Assembly: GCF_014646095.1 (NCBI RefSeq)
Contig: NZ_BMMU01000001.1
Location: 1 to 64,000, forward strand
DNA: 64,000 nucleotides
DNA from: Streptomyces lacrimifluminis
GTDB taxonomy: Bacteria > Actinomycetota > Actinomycetes > Streptomycetales > Streptomycetaceae
Direction: 5' to 3'
The position numbers were made by a program, and so were the translations under genes. Shown here in pieces: positions 54,441-63,415 of this stretch; the stretch's first letter is position 1; each line of letters opens with the position of its first letter. The notes beneath the pieces were generated by a model. It saw nothing but the letters and a program-made list of their open reading frames with translations, did no database searches and was not told the origin of the DNA.

Positions 54441-55628
54441 TCAGGTGGTGGAGCCCGAGCGCAGCGTCGCCAGGTCGGACTTGACGGTGTTGATCGGGAT
54501 GGCGAAGCCCAGGCCCGCGCTGCCCGCGTCCGAAGAGGACGAACTCGCGGAGTACATCGCGGAGTTGATGCCGATGATGTTGCCGTTCATGTCGATGAGC
54601 GCGCCGCCGGAGTTCCCGGGGTTGAGGGACGCGTCCGTCTGGATGGCCTTGTACGTCGTCGTGGACGTGCCGGTGTCGCCGTTGAACTCCTGGCCGCCGA
54701 ACTCGAACGGCCAGCCGCCGCTGCCACCGCCGGGCTGCTGTTGCTGCTGGCCCTGGCTCTCCTCCGTGGCGACGGTGACGTCACGGTTGAGGGCGGACAC
54801 GATGCCGCTGGTCACCGTGCCGGTCAGGCCCTCGGGGGAGCCGATCGCCACGACCTCGTCGCCGACCTGGACACCGGCGGAGTCGCCGAGGGTCGCCGTC
54901 TTCAGGCCGGAGGCGTTCTCCAGCTTGATGAGGGCCAGGTCCTTCTTGCTGTCGGTGCCGACGACCTTCGCGGTGTACGTCTTGCCGTCGCTCGTCGACA
55001 CCTTGATCGACGAGGCGCCGGAGATGACGTGGTTGTTGGTGATGATCTCGCCGTCGGACGTGATGATCACGCCGGAACCGGTCGACTCACCCGAGTTCGA
55101 GGCCGCGTTGATCTCGACGATGCTCGGGCTGACCGCCGAGGCGACCCCGGCGACCGTGCCCTTGGCGCTCGACGGCACCACGTTGGTGCTGGTGCTGCTG
55201 GAGGTGACGGCGGAGCCCGAGTTGGTCAGCTCCTGGATGCCGTACGCCGTGCTGCCGCCTATCGCCGCGGCGACGATCGCCACGGCGGCGAGGAGGGCGA
55301 AGGGGCCCTTCGCACGCTTCTTGCGCTGGGCGGGGCCGGCGGGATCGGCCGGGGGCCCGGCAAGAAGGGTGGCCGTGGCCGCGGGCTGCTCGTGCGAGGC
55401 CTGATGGCCGTACGAAGCCTGCGGGGCCTGGGGCTGGATCTGGGCCGGCTCCTGGTAGGCGGGCTGCTGGGCCGTCGGCGGCTCGTACGCCGGCGGGGGC
55501 GGCCACTCCGGGTTCACCGGAGAGGAAGGCTGCGGGGCGGAAGCGTACTGCTGCTGGGGGTACGCCGACTGCGGCTCGTGGCCCTGGGGGGTCTCGTACT
55601 CGCCGCTGCGGCGGAAGCTCTCGGTCAT
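54441..55628 (-). CDS. HtrA/DegP-like membrane-anchored serine protease without PDZ domain
   Basis: 395 residues. A cytoplasmic Pro/Gln/Tyr-rich stretch of about 100 residues is followed by one membrane helix (about 108-130) and an external trypsin-like domain. Triad: His in TNNHVIS, Asp in SKKDLALIK, Ser in NPGNSGGALID. The chain ends just after the protease fold (AIPINTVKSDLATL), so the PDZ domain normal in HtrA proteases is absent. Expected to degrade misfolded envelope proteins. Same strand and near the two-component pair, its likely regulator. ATG at 55628. Confidence 0.9.
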   Translation of the reverse strand: MTESFRRSGEYETPQGHEPQSAYPQQQYASAPQPSSPVNPEWPPPPAYEPPTAQQPAYQEPAQIQPQAPQASYGHQASHEQPAATATLLAGPPADPAGPAQRKKRAKGPFALLAAVAIVAAAIGGSTAYGIQELTNSGSAVTSSSTSTNVVPSSAKGTVAGVASAVSPSIVEINAASNSGESTGSGVIITSDGEIITNNHVISGASSIKVSTSDGKTYTAKVVGTDSKKDLALIKLENASGLKTATLGDSAGVQVGDEVVAIGSPEGLTGTVTSGIVSALNRDVTVATEESQGQQQQQPGGGSGGWPFEFGGQEFNGDTGTSTTTYKAIQTDASLNPGNSGGALIDMNGNIIGINSAMYSASSSSSDAGSAGLGFAIPINTVKSDLATLRSGSTT

Positions 55629-55758
55629 GGAACAGAGCTTGTCCCGCCCGCATGAGAGCTGGCTGAGTGCTCCCTGAGAAGCCCGACAGAAGCTCGTATG
55701 CCCGATATAAAGACGTGCGGGACGTCAAGAGAGACGTGCGGATGGCGGCCGGTAGTGG

Positions 55759-56784
55759 CTACTCGCAGCCGCAGGAACGCCGGGTCACCAACCGCGACGG
55801 GAACAGCTTCAGCCGCTCGCGGCGCGCCCCCGCCACCCGTACCCCGTCGTCGAGGACGAGGTCGACGGCCGCGCGGGCCATGCCCGAGCGGTCGGAGGCG
55901 ATGGTGGTGAGGGGCGGGTCCGCCAGGGCCGCCTCCTTGATGTCGTCGAAGCCGGCCACCGCCAGCTCGCCCGGAACGTCGATGCGCAGCTCGCGTGCCG
56001 CGCGCAGCAGGCCGATCGCCTGGTCGTCGGTAGAGCAGAAGATGGCCGGGGGACGGCGGTCCGGGTCGGCGAGGATCTCCAGGGCGGCCTTGTAGGCGTC
56101 GTACCGGTTGTAGAGGGCCTCGAAGAGGCGGCCCTCCGTGGGGACACCGGCCTCGTCCATCGCGCGCCGCCAGCCCTGGACGTGGTCCGAGACGGGGTCG
56201 CCGACCGCCGGGGTCTCGGCGATGCCGCCCATACAGGCGACGTACTCGTAGCCGTGTTCCAGCAGGTGGCGGACGGCGAGGTGGGCGCCGCCGAGGTCGT
56301 CCGTGACGACGGCGACGTCGTCTATCGCCTCGGGGCGTTCGTGGAGGAGGACGACCCGGGCGTCCCAGGCCTCGATCTCCGCCGCCGCGTTGTCGTTGAG
56401 GGCGTGGCTGACCAGGATCAGTCCGGAGACCCGCATCCCGAGGAAGGCCCGCAGATAGTGGACCTCGCGCTCGGCGATGTAGTCGGAGTTGCCGACCAGC
56501 ACCATCTTTCCGCGCTCGGACGCGGCCTGTTCGACGGCGTGCGCCATCTCCCCGAAGAAGGGCTGGCGCGCGTCCGGCACGATCAGGCCTATGAGGTCCG
56601 TGCGCCGCGACGCCATCGCCTGGGCGACCCGGTCCGGCCGGTAGCTCAGTTCCTTGATCGCGGCGAGGACACGCTCGCGCGTGGCCGGGGCAACCGGCCG
56701 GGGTCCGTTGTTGATGACATAGCTGACGACGGCGGTGGAGGTACCCGCCAGCCGAGCCACATCATCCCTAGTCACCTTGGCCAC
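55759..56784 (-). CDS. LacI-family transcriptional regulator
   Basis: 341 residues. N-terminal helix-turn-helix and hinge ([20 protein letters not shown], shown partly; then [14 protein letters not shown]) followed by a sugar-binding-protein-like effector domain with [17 protein letters not shown] and [15 protein letters not shown]. The C-terminus RRSCGCE carries two cysteines typical of this Streptomyces orthologue group. Effector unknown, probably a sugar. Monocistronic. Probable SCO4158 counterpart (from memory). Confidence 0.9.
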   Translation of the reverse strand: MAKVTRDDVARLAGTSTAVVSYVINNGPRPVAPATRERVLAAIKELSYRPDRVAQAMASRRTDLIGLIVPDARQPFFGEMAHAVEQAASERGKMVLVGNSDYIAEREVHYLRAFLGMRVSGLILVSHALNDNAAAEIEAWDARVVLLHERPEAIDDVAVVTDDLGGAHLAVRHLLEHGYEYVACMGGIAETPAVGDPVSDHVQGWRRAMDEAGVPTEGRLFEALYNRYDAYKAALEILADPDRRPPAIFCSTDDQAIGLLRAARELRIDVPGELAVAGFDDIKEAALADPPLTTIASDRSGMARAAVDLVLDDGVRVAGARRERLKLFPSRLVTRRSCGCE

Positions 56785-56889
56785 GCGCGGAGTCTACGCG
56801 GATGGACCCGCTCTGGGCAGGGCGTAAAAGATTCGTTCCACCCGCCCGGAGCGCGGACCATGCCGTGCGCCGTCACCCGGCCACCGAGG

Positions 56890-57690
56890 TCACGCCTCGG
56901 CGGTGACCTCGGGCGACTCCGTGACGGCGTCCAGGGCCGCCGTATCGCCCGTACCGCCCGCAACGTCCGACTTTGCGAGGGCGGCCTTGGCCTTCGCCTC
57001 GTCGCTCGTACGGTCGCCCTTCTCCGGCGTAACGAATCGATAACCGACGTTCCGGACGGTCCCGATCAGCGACTCGTGCTCGGGGCCGAGCTTCGCGCGC
57101 AGCCGCCGTACGTGCACGTCGACGGTCCGGGTGCCGCCGAAGTAGTCGTAGCCCCAGACCTCCTGGAGGAGCTGCGCGCGCGTGAAGACGCGGCCCGGGT
57201 GCTGGGCGAGGTACTTCAGGAGCTCGAACTCCTTGAAGGTGAGGTCGAGGACCCGGCCCTTCAGCTTCGCGCTGTACGTCGCCTCGTCGACCGAGAGGTC
57301 GCCGTTGCGGATCTCCATGGGGGAGTCGTCGTTGACGATCTGCTGGCGCCCCATGGCGAGCCGCAGTCGCGCCTCGACCTCGGCGGGCCCGGCGGTGTCC
57401 AGCAGGACGTCGTCGATGCCCCAGTCGGCGGTGACGGCCGCGAGGCCGCCCTCGGTGACGACGAGGATGAGCGGACAGCCGGGCCCGGTGGAGCGCAGGA
57501 GCTGGCACAGGCTGCGCACCTGAGGCAGATCCCGGCGGCCGTCGATCAGGATGACGTCGGCACCGGGGGTGTCGACGAGAGCGGGTCCCTCCGCCGGAGC
57601 CACGCGCACGTTGTGCAGCAGCAGGCCGAGGGCGGGAAGTACCTCCGTCGACGGCTGGAGGGCATTGGTCAGGAGGAGAAGTGAACTCAT
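56890..57690 (-). CDS. glnR: Global nitrogen regulator GlnR
   Basis: 266 residues. OmpR-like fold but an atypical receiver: the equivalent region reads [14 protein letters not shown], without the full acidic pocket needed for phosphorylation, as known for GlnR. Winged-helix output: [35 protein letters not shown] and GYRF. It activates glnA, amtB and nitrogen-assimilation genes. Start: ATG at 57690 ([13 protein letters not shown]), preceded by GGTGGGA; a longer frame to 57816 is not supported. An Ala/Lys/Thr-rich tail of about 45 residues follows the domain. Confidence 0.95.
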   Translation of the reverse strand: MSSLLLLTNALQPSTEVLPALGLLLHNVRVAPAEGPALVDTPGADVILIDGRRDLPQVRSLCQLLRSTGPGCPLILVVTEGGLAAVTADWGIDDVLLDTAGPAEVEARLRLAMGRQQIVNDDSPMEIRNGDLSVDEATYSAKLKGRVLDLTFKEFELLKYLAQHPGRVFTRAQLLQEVWGYDYFGGTRTVDVHVRRLRAKLGPEHESLIGTVRNVGYRFVTPEKGDRTSDEAKAKAALAKSDVAGGTGDTAALDAVTESPEVTAEA

Positions 57691-57838
57691 CGCGTCCCAC
57701 CTACCCGGATAGTCGTCGCCATACGGTCGTGCACGTTTCGTTCGCCCATAACGTCTGGTTCCTCCTCGGTCCCTGCGAGGACGTTTGCGGCACTGCTGTA
57801 CTGCTGCGCCATCCACGGGGCGTACACCTGCGGTTTTC

Positions 57839-57855
57839 CGAAGCGTTTCGCTTCG
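57839..57855. promoter_or_regulatory. Palindrome upstream of glnR
   Basis: Perfect 7-bp inverted repeat CGAAGCG TTT CGCTTCG, followed by GTCAC. On the minus strand this reads GTGAC-GAAGC-GAAAC, close to but not the exact spacing of the GlnR box. A possible operator between glnR and the hydrolase gene. Confidence 0.4.
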
Positions 57856-57892
57856 TCACCCGCTTCGTATACAACGCCACCGAAAGCACAAA

Positions 57893-57922
57893 AGGACTCG
57901 GGGGCTGCGCTGCCCGAGTCCT
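57893..57922 (-). terminator. Hairpin with T-tract on the minus strand
   Basis: A 10-bp stem (57893-57902 with 57913-57922), loop 10 bases, followed on the minus strand by TTTTGTGCTTT. It has the form of an intrinsic terminator reading towards glnR, about 200 bases upstream of its start, so it may act as a leader attenuator or stop antisense transcripts. Confidence 0.5.
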
Positions 57923-57943
57923 CTGCCCAGCAGAATAGCCCAC

Positions 57944-58819
57944 ATGAGCACTGGTCCGGCAGGTCATGTGACGCGATCTTTCGCCGTCCCGAACTCTGAG
58001 ACGGCAGGTCGCACCCCTCTGCGGAGGTTTCTGACCACCGACGACGGGGTGACGATCGATGCCGTATACGAGCCGGGAGGCGTTGTATACGACGCCTCTG
58101 CGCCACTTTCCGATCATCTCGCGTTCGTCGTCGCGCACGGTTTCACGGGGGATGTGGACCGGCCGCACGTCCGGCGGGTGGCGGAGGCGTTCGCGCAGTA
58201 CGGGGCCGTCGTGACGTTCTCCTTCCGGGGGCACGGGGCTTCGGGAGGGCGCTCGACGGTCGGCGACCGCGAGGTCCTCGACCTGGCCGCCGCGGTCCGC
58301 TGGGCACGTGAACTCGGGCACACCCGGGTGGCCACGGTCGGCTTCTCGATGGGCGGCTCGGTGGTCCTGCGGCACGCGGCGCTGCACGGGAGTTCCGGGC
58401 GCTCGGAGCACGGGGGGCGCACGGGGGCGGCGTCGGACGTGGTGGTTTCGGTGAGTGCGCCGGCCCGTTGGTACTACCGGGGTACGGCCCCCATGCGGCG
58501 CGTGCACTGGCTGATCACCCGGCCCGAGGGCCGCCTGGTCGGCCGCTACGGACTCCGGACGCGGATCCACCACCGGGACTGGAACCCCGTACCCCTCGCC
58601 CCGGTGGAGGCGGTGCCGCTCATAGCGCCGACACCCCTCCTGATCGTGCACGGCGACCGGGACGGCTACTTCCCGGTGGACCACCCCCGGATGCTCGCGG
58701 AAGCGGCGGGCGACACGGGCGAACTCTGGCTGGAGCCGGGGATGGGCCACGCGGAGCACGCGGCGGACGACGAACTGCTGCGGCGCATCGGGGACTGGGC
58801 GGTCTCGCGGGAGGGCTAG
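57944..58819 (+). CDS. Alpha/beta hydrolase
   Basis: 291 residues. VVAHGFTGD supplies the oxyanion segment; nucleophile elbow VGFSMGGSV (about 122-130), acid in VHGDRDGYFP and His in GMGHAEHA. Closest in style to peptidase-S9-like or BAAT-like esterases of actinobacteria. Start: ATG at 57944; no strong ribosome site. Divergent from glnR and followed 48 bases later by the MoaD-like gene, probably in one operon. Probable SCO4160 counterpart (from memory). Confidence 0.85.
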   Translation: MSTGPAGHVTRSFAVPNSETAGRTPLRRFLTTDDGVTIDAVYEPGGVVYDASAPLSDHLAFVVAHGFTGDVDRPHVRRVAEAFAQYGAVVTFSFRGHGASGGRSTVGDREVLDLAAAVRWARELGHTRVATVGFSMGGSVVLRHAALHGSSGRSEHGGRTGAASDVVVSVSAPARWYYRGTAPMRRVHWLITRPEGRLVGRYGLRTRIHHRDWNPVPLAPVEAVPLIAPTPLLIVHGDRDGYFPVDHPRMLAEAAGDTGELWLEPGMGHAEHAADDELLRRIGDWAVSREG

Positions 58820-58867
58820 CCTGAACGGTGTCACAGCCGATCGTTCGAGGAAGCAGAGAACAGGCAC

Positions 58868-59122
58868 ATGCCAAAGGTCACGGTGCGCTACTGGGCCGCC
58901 GCGAAGGCCGCGGCCGGGGTCGCCGAGGAGCCGTACGAAGCGGCCACCCTCGCCGAGGCGCTCGACGCGGTCCGCGAGCGACACCCCGGTGAACTCGTCC
59001 GGGTCCTGCGCCGATGCTCGTTCCTCATCGACGGTGACCCCGTGGGCACCCGCGAACATGAGACGGTACGGCTGGCCGAGGGCGGCACGGTCGAGGTGCT
59101 CCCACCGTTCGCAGGAGGGTGA
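58868..59122 (+). CDS. MoaD/ThiS-family sulfur carrier protein
   Basis: 84 residues, ubiquitin-like beta-grasp fold, ending in PPFAGG. The C-terminal Gly-Gly is the site of adenylation and thiocarboxylation. It carries sulfide for cofactor biosynthesis (molybdopterin-type or another sulfur-transfer path). ATG at 58868 with GAGGAAG upstream. A rhodanese pair 3 kb downstream suggests a sulfur theme, but partners such as MoaE or MoeB are not adjacent. Confidence 0.9.
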   Translation: MPKVTVRYWAAAKAAAGVAEEPYEAATLAEALDAVRERHPGELVRVLRRCSFLIDGDPVGTREHETVRLAEGGTVEVLPPFAGG

Positions 59123-59132
59123 GCGCAGCGCT

Positions 59133-60233
59133 ATGAGCGACCAGCAGCGATATGGGCAGCAGTACGGCGAGTCGTACGAGGGGTACGACCCGTACCAGCA
59201 GCAACAGCAGTACGGGGGACAGCAGCCTCAGGAGCAGCCCGGGGCCTGGCCCGGGCAGCAGCAGCCGGCGTACGACGACGCGCAGGCGCAGCAGTACACG
59301 CAGCAGTGGCAGGGGCAGACCTGGGAGACGCAGATGCAGGCCCCGGTGACGGCCGCCCCGGTCACTCCTGCCGCGGTGGCGGAGGTTCCGGAGACTCCGT
59401 ACCTGCCGCCGCAGGGGACCGTACCCGGCGCGGCCGACGCCGGGTACGGGCCCGCGACGGTCGCGGGGAACCCCCGGATCACCGACGCGCAGCGGGCCCG
59501 GCTGGAGGGACGTTCGCCGATCATCGAGCCCGGGATGCAGCCGGCCGCCCTCACCGCCGTGCTCGGGCTGCTGTTGTCCGGTGCGGCGGCCATCGGCTCG
59601 TACGCGCTGGTCGTGCCGTTGGTGATCCTCCAGGCGGTCACGGCGGCGGGCTGGTTCCGGCTGAACGGGATGTGGCCCGCCCGGCAGGGCATCGCCCTCG
59701 CCTTCGCGGGCGCGGTGACGGCTGACGTGGCGCTGCTGGCGGTGGGCCGGGAGAACGCGCCGGCGGCGATCCTCGGCACGCTCGCGGTCTGGGTGCTGCT
59801 GACCCTGGTCCTGCAACTCCGGTCCCACGCGGACGCGGACACCCGGATGTCCGGCCTGATGGCGACGGTCGCCTCGGCGGCGCTGGCGATCATCGCCGCC
59901 GGTCACCTCGCCGCGGAGCCGGACGCGGTGACCGTCGGCGCGGCTGCGGTCGCCGCGGCGGTGCTCGCCCGGGCGTTGCCGTTGCCGACGGCGGCCTCGG
60001 TGGTCGTTGCCCTGCTCGCGGCTGCGGGGGCCGGGATCGCGGCCGGGGGGATGACGGAGATGGGGACCGGGGGTGCGCTGCTGGGGGTGGCGGCGGGCGT
60101 CTGCGCGCTCGTCGGACACCGGGTGGCGTGCTACGACTACCCGTCGAGGTTCGTCCACTTCACGGCGGGCGTGGCACTCCCGCTGGCGGCTGCGGCACCG
60201 GCGGTGTACCTGGTGGGACGGGCGTTGGCCTGA
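59133..60233 (+). CDS. Polytopic membrane protein with Gln/Tyr-rich N-terminus
   Basis: 366 residues. The first 65 residues are low-complexity Gln/Tyr/Gly/Pro (repeats such as QQYGESYEGYDPYQQQQQ, partial) and probably disordered in the cytoplasm. From about 140 onward there are roughly eight to ten membrane helices, none with a known motif. Start: ATG at 59133, with AGGAGGG overlapping the MoaD stop, so it is co-transcribed with moaD-like. Probable SCO4162 counterpart (from memory). Function unknown. Confidence 0.8.
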   Translation: MSDQQRYGQQYGESYEGYDPYQQQQQYGGQQPQEQPGAWPGQQQPAYDDAQAQQYTQQWQGQTWETQMQAPVTAAPVTPAAVAEVPETPYLPPQGTVPGAADAGYGPATVAGNPRITDAQRARLEGRSPIIEPGMQPAALTAVLGLLLSGAAAIGSYALVVPLVILQAVTAAGWFRLNGMWPARQGIALAFAGAVTADVALLAVGRENAPAAILGTLAVWVLLTLVLQLRSHADADTRMSGLMATVASAALAIIAAGHLAAEPDAVTVGAAAVAAAVLARALPLPTAASVVVALLAAAGAGIAAGGMTEMGTGGALLGVAAGVCALVGHRVACYDYPSRFVHFTAGVALPLAAAAPAVYLVGRALA

Positions 60234-60325
60234 GGGGTTTCCCACCCACCCACCCGCCCATCCACCCGTCCGTTCGCCGTCTGTGTCCAGCGCGGGCAGC
60301 CCTTCTTCAGCGCTGGTCGGCACCG

Positions 60326-60446
60326 ATCAGCCCGTCTGGGGTCCCCCTCCGGGGGAGTTTGAGGACGAGGCCCGTTCAGGGCCGAAGCGGGGGTCTGGGG
60401 GCGGCAGCCCCCAGGGATGGGACGGGTAGGGGCGGCGGGGGCGAGA
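60326..60446 (-). repeat. Dispersed intergenic repeat, copy 3 (inverted)
   Basis: Reverse complement of copies 1 and 2: cagcccgtc, gagtttgaggacgagg, gggggtctgggggcgg and ggacgggtaggggcggcggg appear in order. It contains an internal dyad (gggcggcagccccc). Situated between two same-strand genes. Confidence 0.8.
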
Positions 60447-60527
60447 AACCGCCCCGCCTGTCACAGCCGATCCACAACCACCCCCGTCCCGGTCCTCGTT
60501 GGAGCCCCGCCGGGTACCGTCGCGAAC

Positions 60528-61271
60528 ATGCGTGCACTCCGAACACTCCTCATCGTCGCCGTCATCCTCGGCGGCCTCTTCGCGATCGCCGACCGCGTCG
60601 CCGTCGGTTTCGCGGAGGACGAGGTCGCGGACCGCCTCAGGACCAACGAAAACCTGGCCACCATGCCGGACGTGTCGATCAACGGCTTCCCCTTCCTCAC
60701 CCAGGTCGCCGGCGGCGAACTCGACGACGTCAAGGTCGGCATCAAGGACTACGAGGCCGCCACCGGAACCTCCGGCCAGAACATCCGCATCGACGACCTC
60801 GACGCCCGGATGCGCGACGTCCGGATCACCGGCGACTACAGCTCCGCCACCGCGGCCACCGCCACCGGCAGCGCGACCATCTCGTACGCCGAACTGCTGA
60901 AGGCGGCCAAGTCGGCCGAGTCGGAGCCCACGCAGGTGGTGCCCGGTGTGACCGCCACGGTCGTGGGCCTGTCGGACGGCGGCAACGGCAAGATCAAGGT
61001 CGAGATCGAGGCGACGGTGCTCGGCAGGAAGCTGCCGGAGCCGGTGTCGGTCCTCAGCACGGTCACGGTCGACGGCGACACGGTGAAGGTGAAGGCGGAC
61101 TCCCTGCCCAACCTGGGCATCGACCTCGCCGACGGCAGGATGCGCGCGGTGACGGACTTCGAGCAGAAGATCGACGGACTGCCCGGCGGCATCAGGCTGG
61201 ACTCGGTCCAAGCGGCGAAGACCGGCGTGGACATCACGGTGCGGGGTTCGAACGTCAGGCTGGCGGGGTAG
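60528..61271 (+). CDS. DUF2993 protein (LmeA-like)
   Basis: 247 residues. One N-terminal hydrophobic helix (about 5-22, signal or anchor) and a beta-rich exported domain of the DUF2993 family: SINGFPFLTQVAGGELDDV, seen by INGFPFLTQV, and IRLDSVQAAKTGVDITVRG, in part. Mycobacterial LmeA affects lipomannan elongation; other DUF2993 proteins may bind envelope lipids. ATG at 60528; ribosome site weak. Probable SCO4163 counterpart (from memory). Confidence 0.85.
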   Translation: MRALRTLLIVAVILGGLFAIADRVAVGFAEDEVADRLRTNENLATMPDVSINGFPFLTQVAGGELDDVKVGIKDYEAATGTSGQNIRIDDLDARMRDVRITGDYSSATAATATGSATISYAELLKAAKSAESEPTQVVPGVTATVVGLSDGGNGKIKVEIEATVLGRKLPEPVSVLSTVTVDGDTVKVKADSLPNLGIDLADGRMRAVTDFEQKIDGLPGGIRLDSVQAAKTGVDITVRGSNVRLAG

Positions 61272-61530
61272 CTGGCGGGGTAGGACGCTTGAGGACGCCC
61301 CCGCGTCACGCGTGGGCGCCGACGGGTGTCAACGGGCGTCAACGGGTGTCCAACTGGCGAGACAGCTCCGTCCGTACCGCAGATGTGACGACGGACGCAC
61401 CCCTCGCCTCCTCGCCCGCGCCCCGCAATCACCGCCCGCCACCCTCGCGTATCTCACATCGCGGACGATCGCGTCTCATCATGCGACACGCCGGTGACAT
61501 CCCCGGCAATCCGTCCCTACGATCGACGCT

Positions 61531-61611
61531 ATGCAGCGACAGGCGGATCTCACGAAGCGGCGGGCAGTAGACCTGTGCCGCGTCGCCGCCATGCTCTGTC
61601 GCCCTTTCTGA
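61531..61611 (+). CDS. 26-residue leader peptide upstream of sulfurtransferase
   Basis: Tiny gene MQRQADLTKRRAVDLCRVAAM followed by LCRPF. It matches the Streptomyces putative-leader-peptide group (…RR..DL.RV...LCR) that precedes sulfur-assimilation genes. Two Cys codons near the end, then a hairpin (61620-61626 with 61631-61637) 9 bases after the stop, suggest attenuation responding to cysteine or its charged tRNA. The sulfurtransferase starts 192 bases downstream. Confidence 0.75.
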   Translation: MQRQADLTKRRAVDLCRVAAMLCRPF

Positions 61612-61619
61612 GCGGGAGC

Positions 61620-61637
61620 GCGCGGCGATAGCCGCGC
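61620..61637 (+). promoter_or_regulatory. Leader hairpin after the Cys-containing leader peptide
   Basis: Perfect 7-bp stem GCGCGGC (61620-61626) and GCCGCGC (61631-61637), loop gata; a further dyad gcccttcaccaagggc lies at about 61658-61673. Together they could form alternative attenuator structures. Confidence 0.5.
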
Positions 61638-61802
61638 ACCACCTCCCGCATCCCCGGCGCCCTTCACCAAGGGCTCTCGTGCGCGAGTCGCAACAGGCCT
61701 GACCGCACACGAGCGGATACGACCGGGTACGACCGCATCCGTGCCCCCTCTGCTCACGCACCACGCACCACCCCGCCGCAACTGCCCCGGAGGAGAAACA
61801 GC

Positions 61803-62642
61803 ATGAGCCGCAGCGACGTACTGGTCGATGCAGACTGGGTCGAGGCCAACCTCGACAACGCCGACATCGCCATCGTCGAGGTGGACGAGGACACGTCCGC
61901 CTACGAGAAGAACCACATCCGCAACGCCATCCGGATCGACTGGACCAAGGACCTCCAGGACCCGGTCCGCCGTGACTTCATCGACCAGGAGGGCTTCGAG
62001 AAGCTCCTCTCGGCCAAGGGCATCGGCAACGACACCCTCGTGGTGCTCTACGGCGGCAACAACAACTGGTTCGCCTCGTACGCCTACTGGTACTTCAAGC
62101 TGTACGGCCACGACAGCGTCAAGCTGCTCGACGGCGGTCGCAAGAAGTGGGAGCTCGACGCCCGCGAGCTGGTGGAAGAGGTCCCCTCGCGCCCCGCCAC
62201 CGACTACAAGGCCAAGCCCCAGAACAAGTCGATCCGCGCCTTCCGTGACGACGTCGTGGCGGCCATCGGCTCGCAGAACCTGGTCGACGTGCGCTCGCCC
62301 GACGAGTTCAGCGGCAAGCTGCTCGCCCCCGCCCACCTTCCGCAGGAGCAGTCGCAGCGCCCGGGCCACGTCCCGTCCGCCCGCAACATCCCGTGGTCGA
62401 AGAACGCCAACGACGACGGCACCTTCAAGTCGGACGACGAACTCAAGGAGCTCTACGCCGACGAGCAGGTCGACCTCGCCAAGGACACCATCGCGTACTG
62501 CCGTATCGGTGAGCGTTCCGCGCTCACCTGGTTCGTCCTGCACGAGCTGCTCGGCGTGGAGAACGTCAAGAACTACGACGGCTCCTGGACCGAGTACGGC
62601 TCCCTGGTCGGCGTTCCGATCGAGCTCGGCGCCAACAAGTAG
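61803..62642 (+). CDS. Thiosulfate sulfurtransferase (rhodanese pair)
   Basis: 279 residues, two rhodanese domains. The C-terminal one carries the active Cys in AYCRIGERSA; the N-terminal one is inactive, as usual. Moves sulfane sulfur from thiosulfate to cyanide or a thiol acceptor. ATG at 61803 with GGAGGAG upstream. Followed by a DUF1416 gene; the two are neighbours in most Streptomyces (SCO4164 and SCO4165, from memory). Preceded by the leader peptide, so likely regulated by sulfur supply. Confidence 0.94.
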   Translation: MSRSDVLVDADWVEANLDNADIAIVEVDEDTSAYEKNHIRNAIRIDWTKDLQDPVRRDFIDQEGFEKLLSAKGIGNDTLVVLYGGNNNWFASYAYWYFKLYGHDSVKLLDGGRKKWELDARELVEEVPSRPATDYKAKPQNKSIRAFRDDVVAAIGSQNLVDVRSPDEFSGKLLAPAHLPQEQSQRPGHVPSARNIPWSKNANDDGTFKSDDELKELYADEQVDLAKDTIAYCRIGERSALTWFVLHELLGVENVKNYDGSWTEYGSLVGVPIELGANK

Positions 62643-62755
62643 AACCGGCGCCAGGCCGGCGGCAGACCTGTAGTCGCAGCAGACCTGTAGTCAGTGAGTA
62701 CCTCGTACACCCCGACCGGCCTTCCCTCCGGTCAGACCTCTGATGGAGAAAAGAC

Positions 62756-63043
62756 ATGTGTGGAGCGAAGGCCGGCGGCCCGGACGCCTCGACGATCAAG
62801 CCCGGTGAGACCACGATCCAGGGTCAGGTGACCCGCGACGGCGAGCCGGTGGTCGGATACGTCCGCCTCCTCGACTCGACCGGCGAGTTCACCGCCGAGG
62901 TCCCCACCTCGGCGACCGGACAGTTCCGCTTCTACGCGGCCGAGGGCACCTGGACCGTCCGTGCCCTCGTCCCGGGCGGCACGGCCGACCGCACGGTCGT
63001 CGCCCAGACGGGCGGCCTCTCGGAGGTCGCGATCGCCGTCTGA
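62756..63043 (+). CDS. DUF1416 protein
   Basis: 95 residues, beta-sandwich-like (transthyretin-type repeat: TIQGQVTRDGEPVVGYVRL, GQFRFYAAEGTWTVRALVP, each partial). A Cys at residue 2 (MCGAKAG) is conserved in the family. Co-transcribed with the rhodanese; in mycobacteria the equivalent is the partner of a rhodanese too. ATG at 62756 with GATGGAG upstream. Biochemical role unknown. Confidence 0.88.
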   Translation: MCGAKAGGPDASTIKPGETTIQGQVTRDGEPVVGYVRLLDSTGEFTAEVPTSATGQFRFYAAEGTWTVRALVPGGTADRTVVAQTGGLSEVAIAV

Positions 63044-63062
63044 CGGCACCAGCAGCAGTAAC

Positions 63063-63101
63063 CGAAGGGCCGTACTCCTTGATTCGGGGTACGGCCCTTC
63101 G
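63063..63101 (+). terminator. Terminator after the DUF1416 gene
   Basis: Perfect 13-bp stem (63063-63075 with 63089-63101), 13-base loop; 20 bases after the DUF1416 stop. Ends the sulfur operon. Confidence 0.85.
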
Positions 63102-63126
63102 CCGTCCGCAGACCTACCCTGGACGT

Positions 63127-63387
63127 ATGTACGCGCGACGGCGCCACGCCTACTTCGCCATGATGGGGACGTGCATCGGCCTCTTCGTCCTGGCTTGGTC
63201 GGTCGTACGCCTCTGGTCGATGCCGGTGGCGGTCGGTATGTGCGTGGTGGCGATGGTGATCCCGCCCTTGGCGGCGATCGTCGCCAACCGCCGGGGCCCG
63301 GACGACCGCTGGTGGGACGACCCGTCCGGCGACACCAGGTCCGACGAGTGGTGGGACGAGCTGGACGGCAGGAAGCGCCGCCCGTAG
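63127..63387 (+). CDS. DUF3099 small membrane protein
   Basis: 86 residues with two membrane helices (about 11-30 and 34-54) and a Trp-Asp-rich tail (WWDDPSG, EWWDELDG). The RRHAYFAMMGTC start is typical of DUF3099. ATG at 63127. Function unknown; conserved in actinobacteria. Confidence 0.85.
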   Translation: MYARRRHAYFAMMGTCIGLFVLAWSVVRLWSMPVAVGMCVVAMVIPPLAAIVANRRGPDDRWWDDPSGDTRSDEWWDELDGRKRRP

Positions 63388-63415
63388 CCGAGCAGGTCGA
63401 GGGGGACGGGGACCC

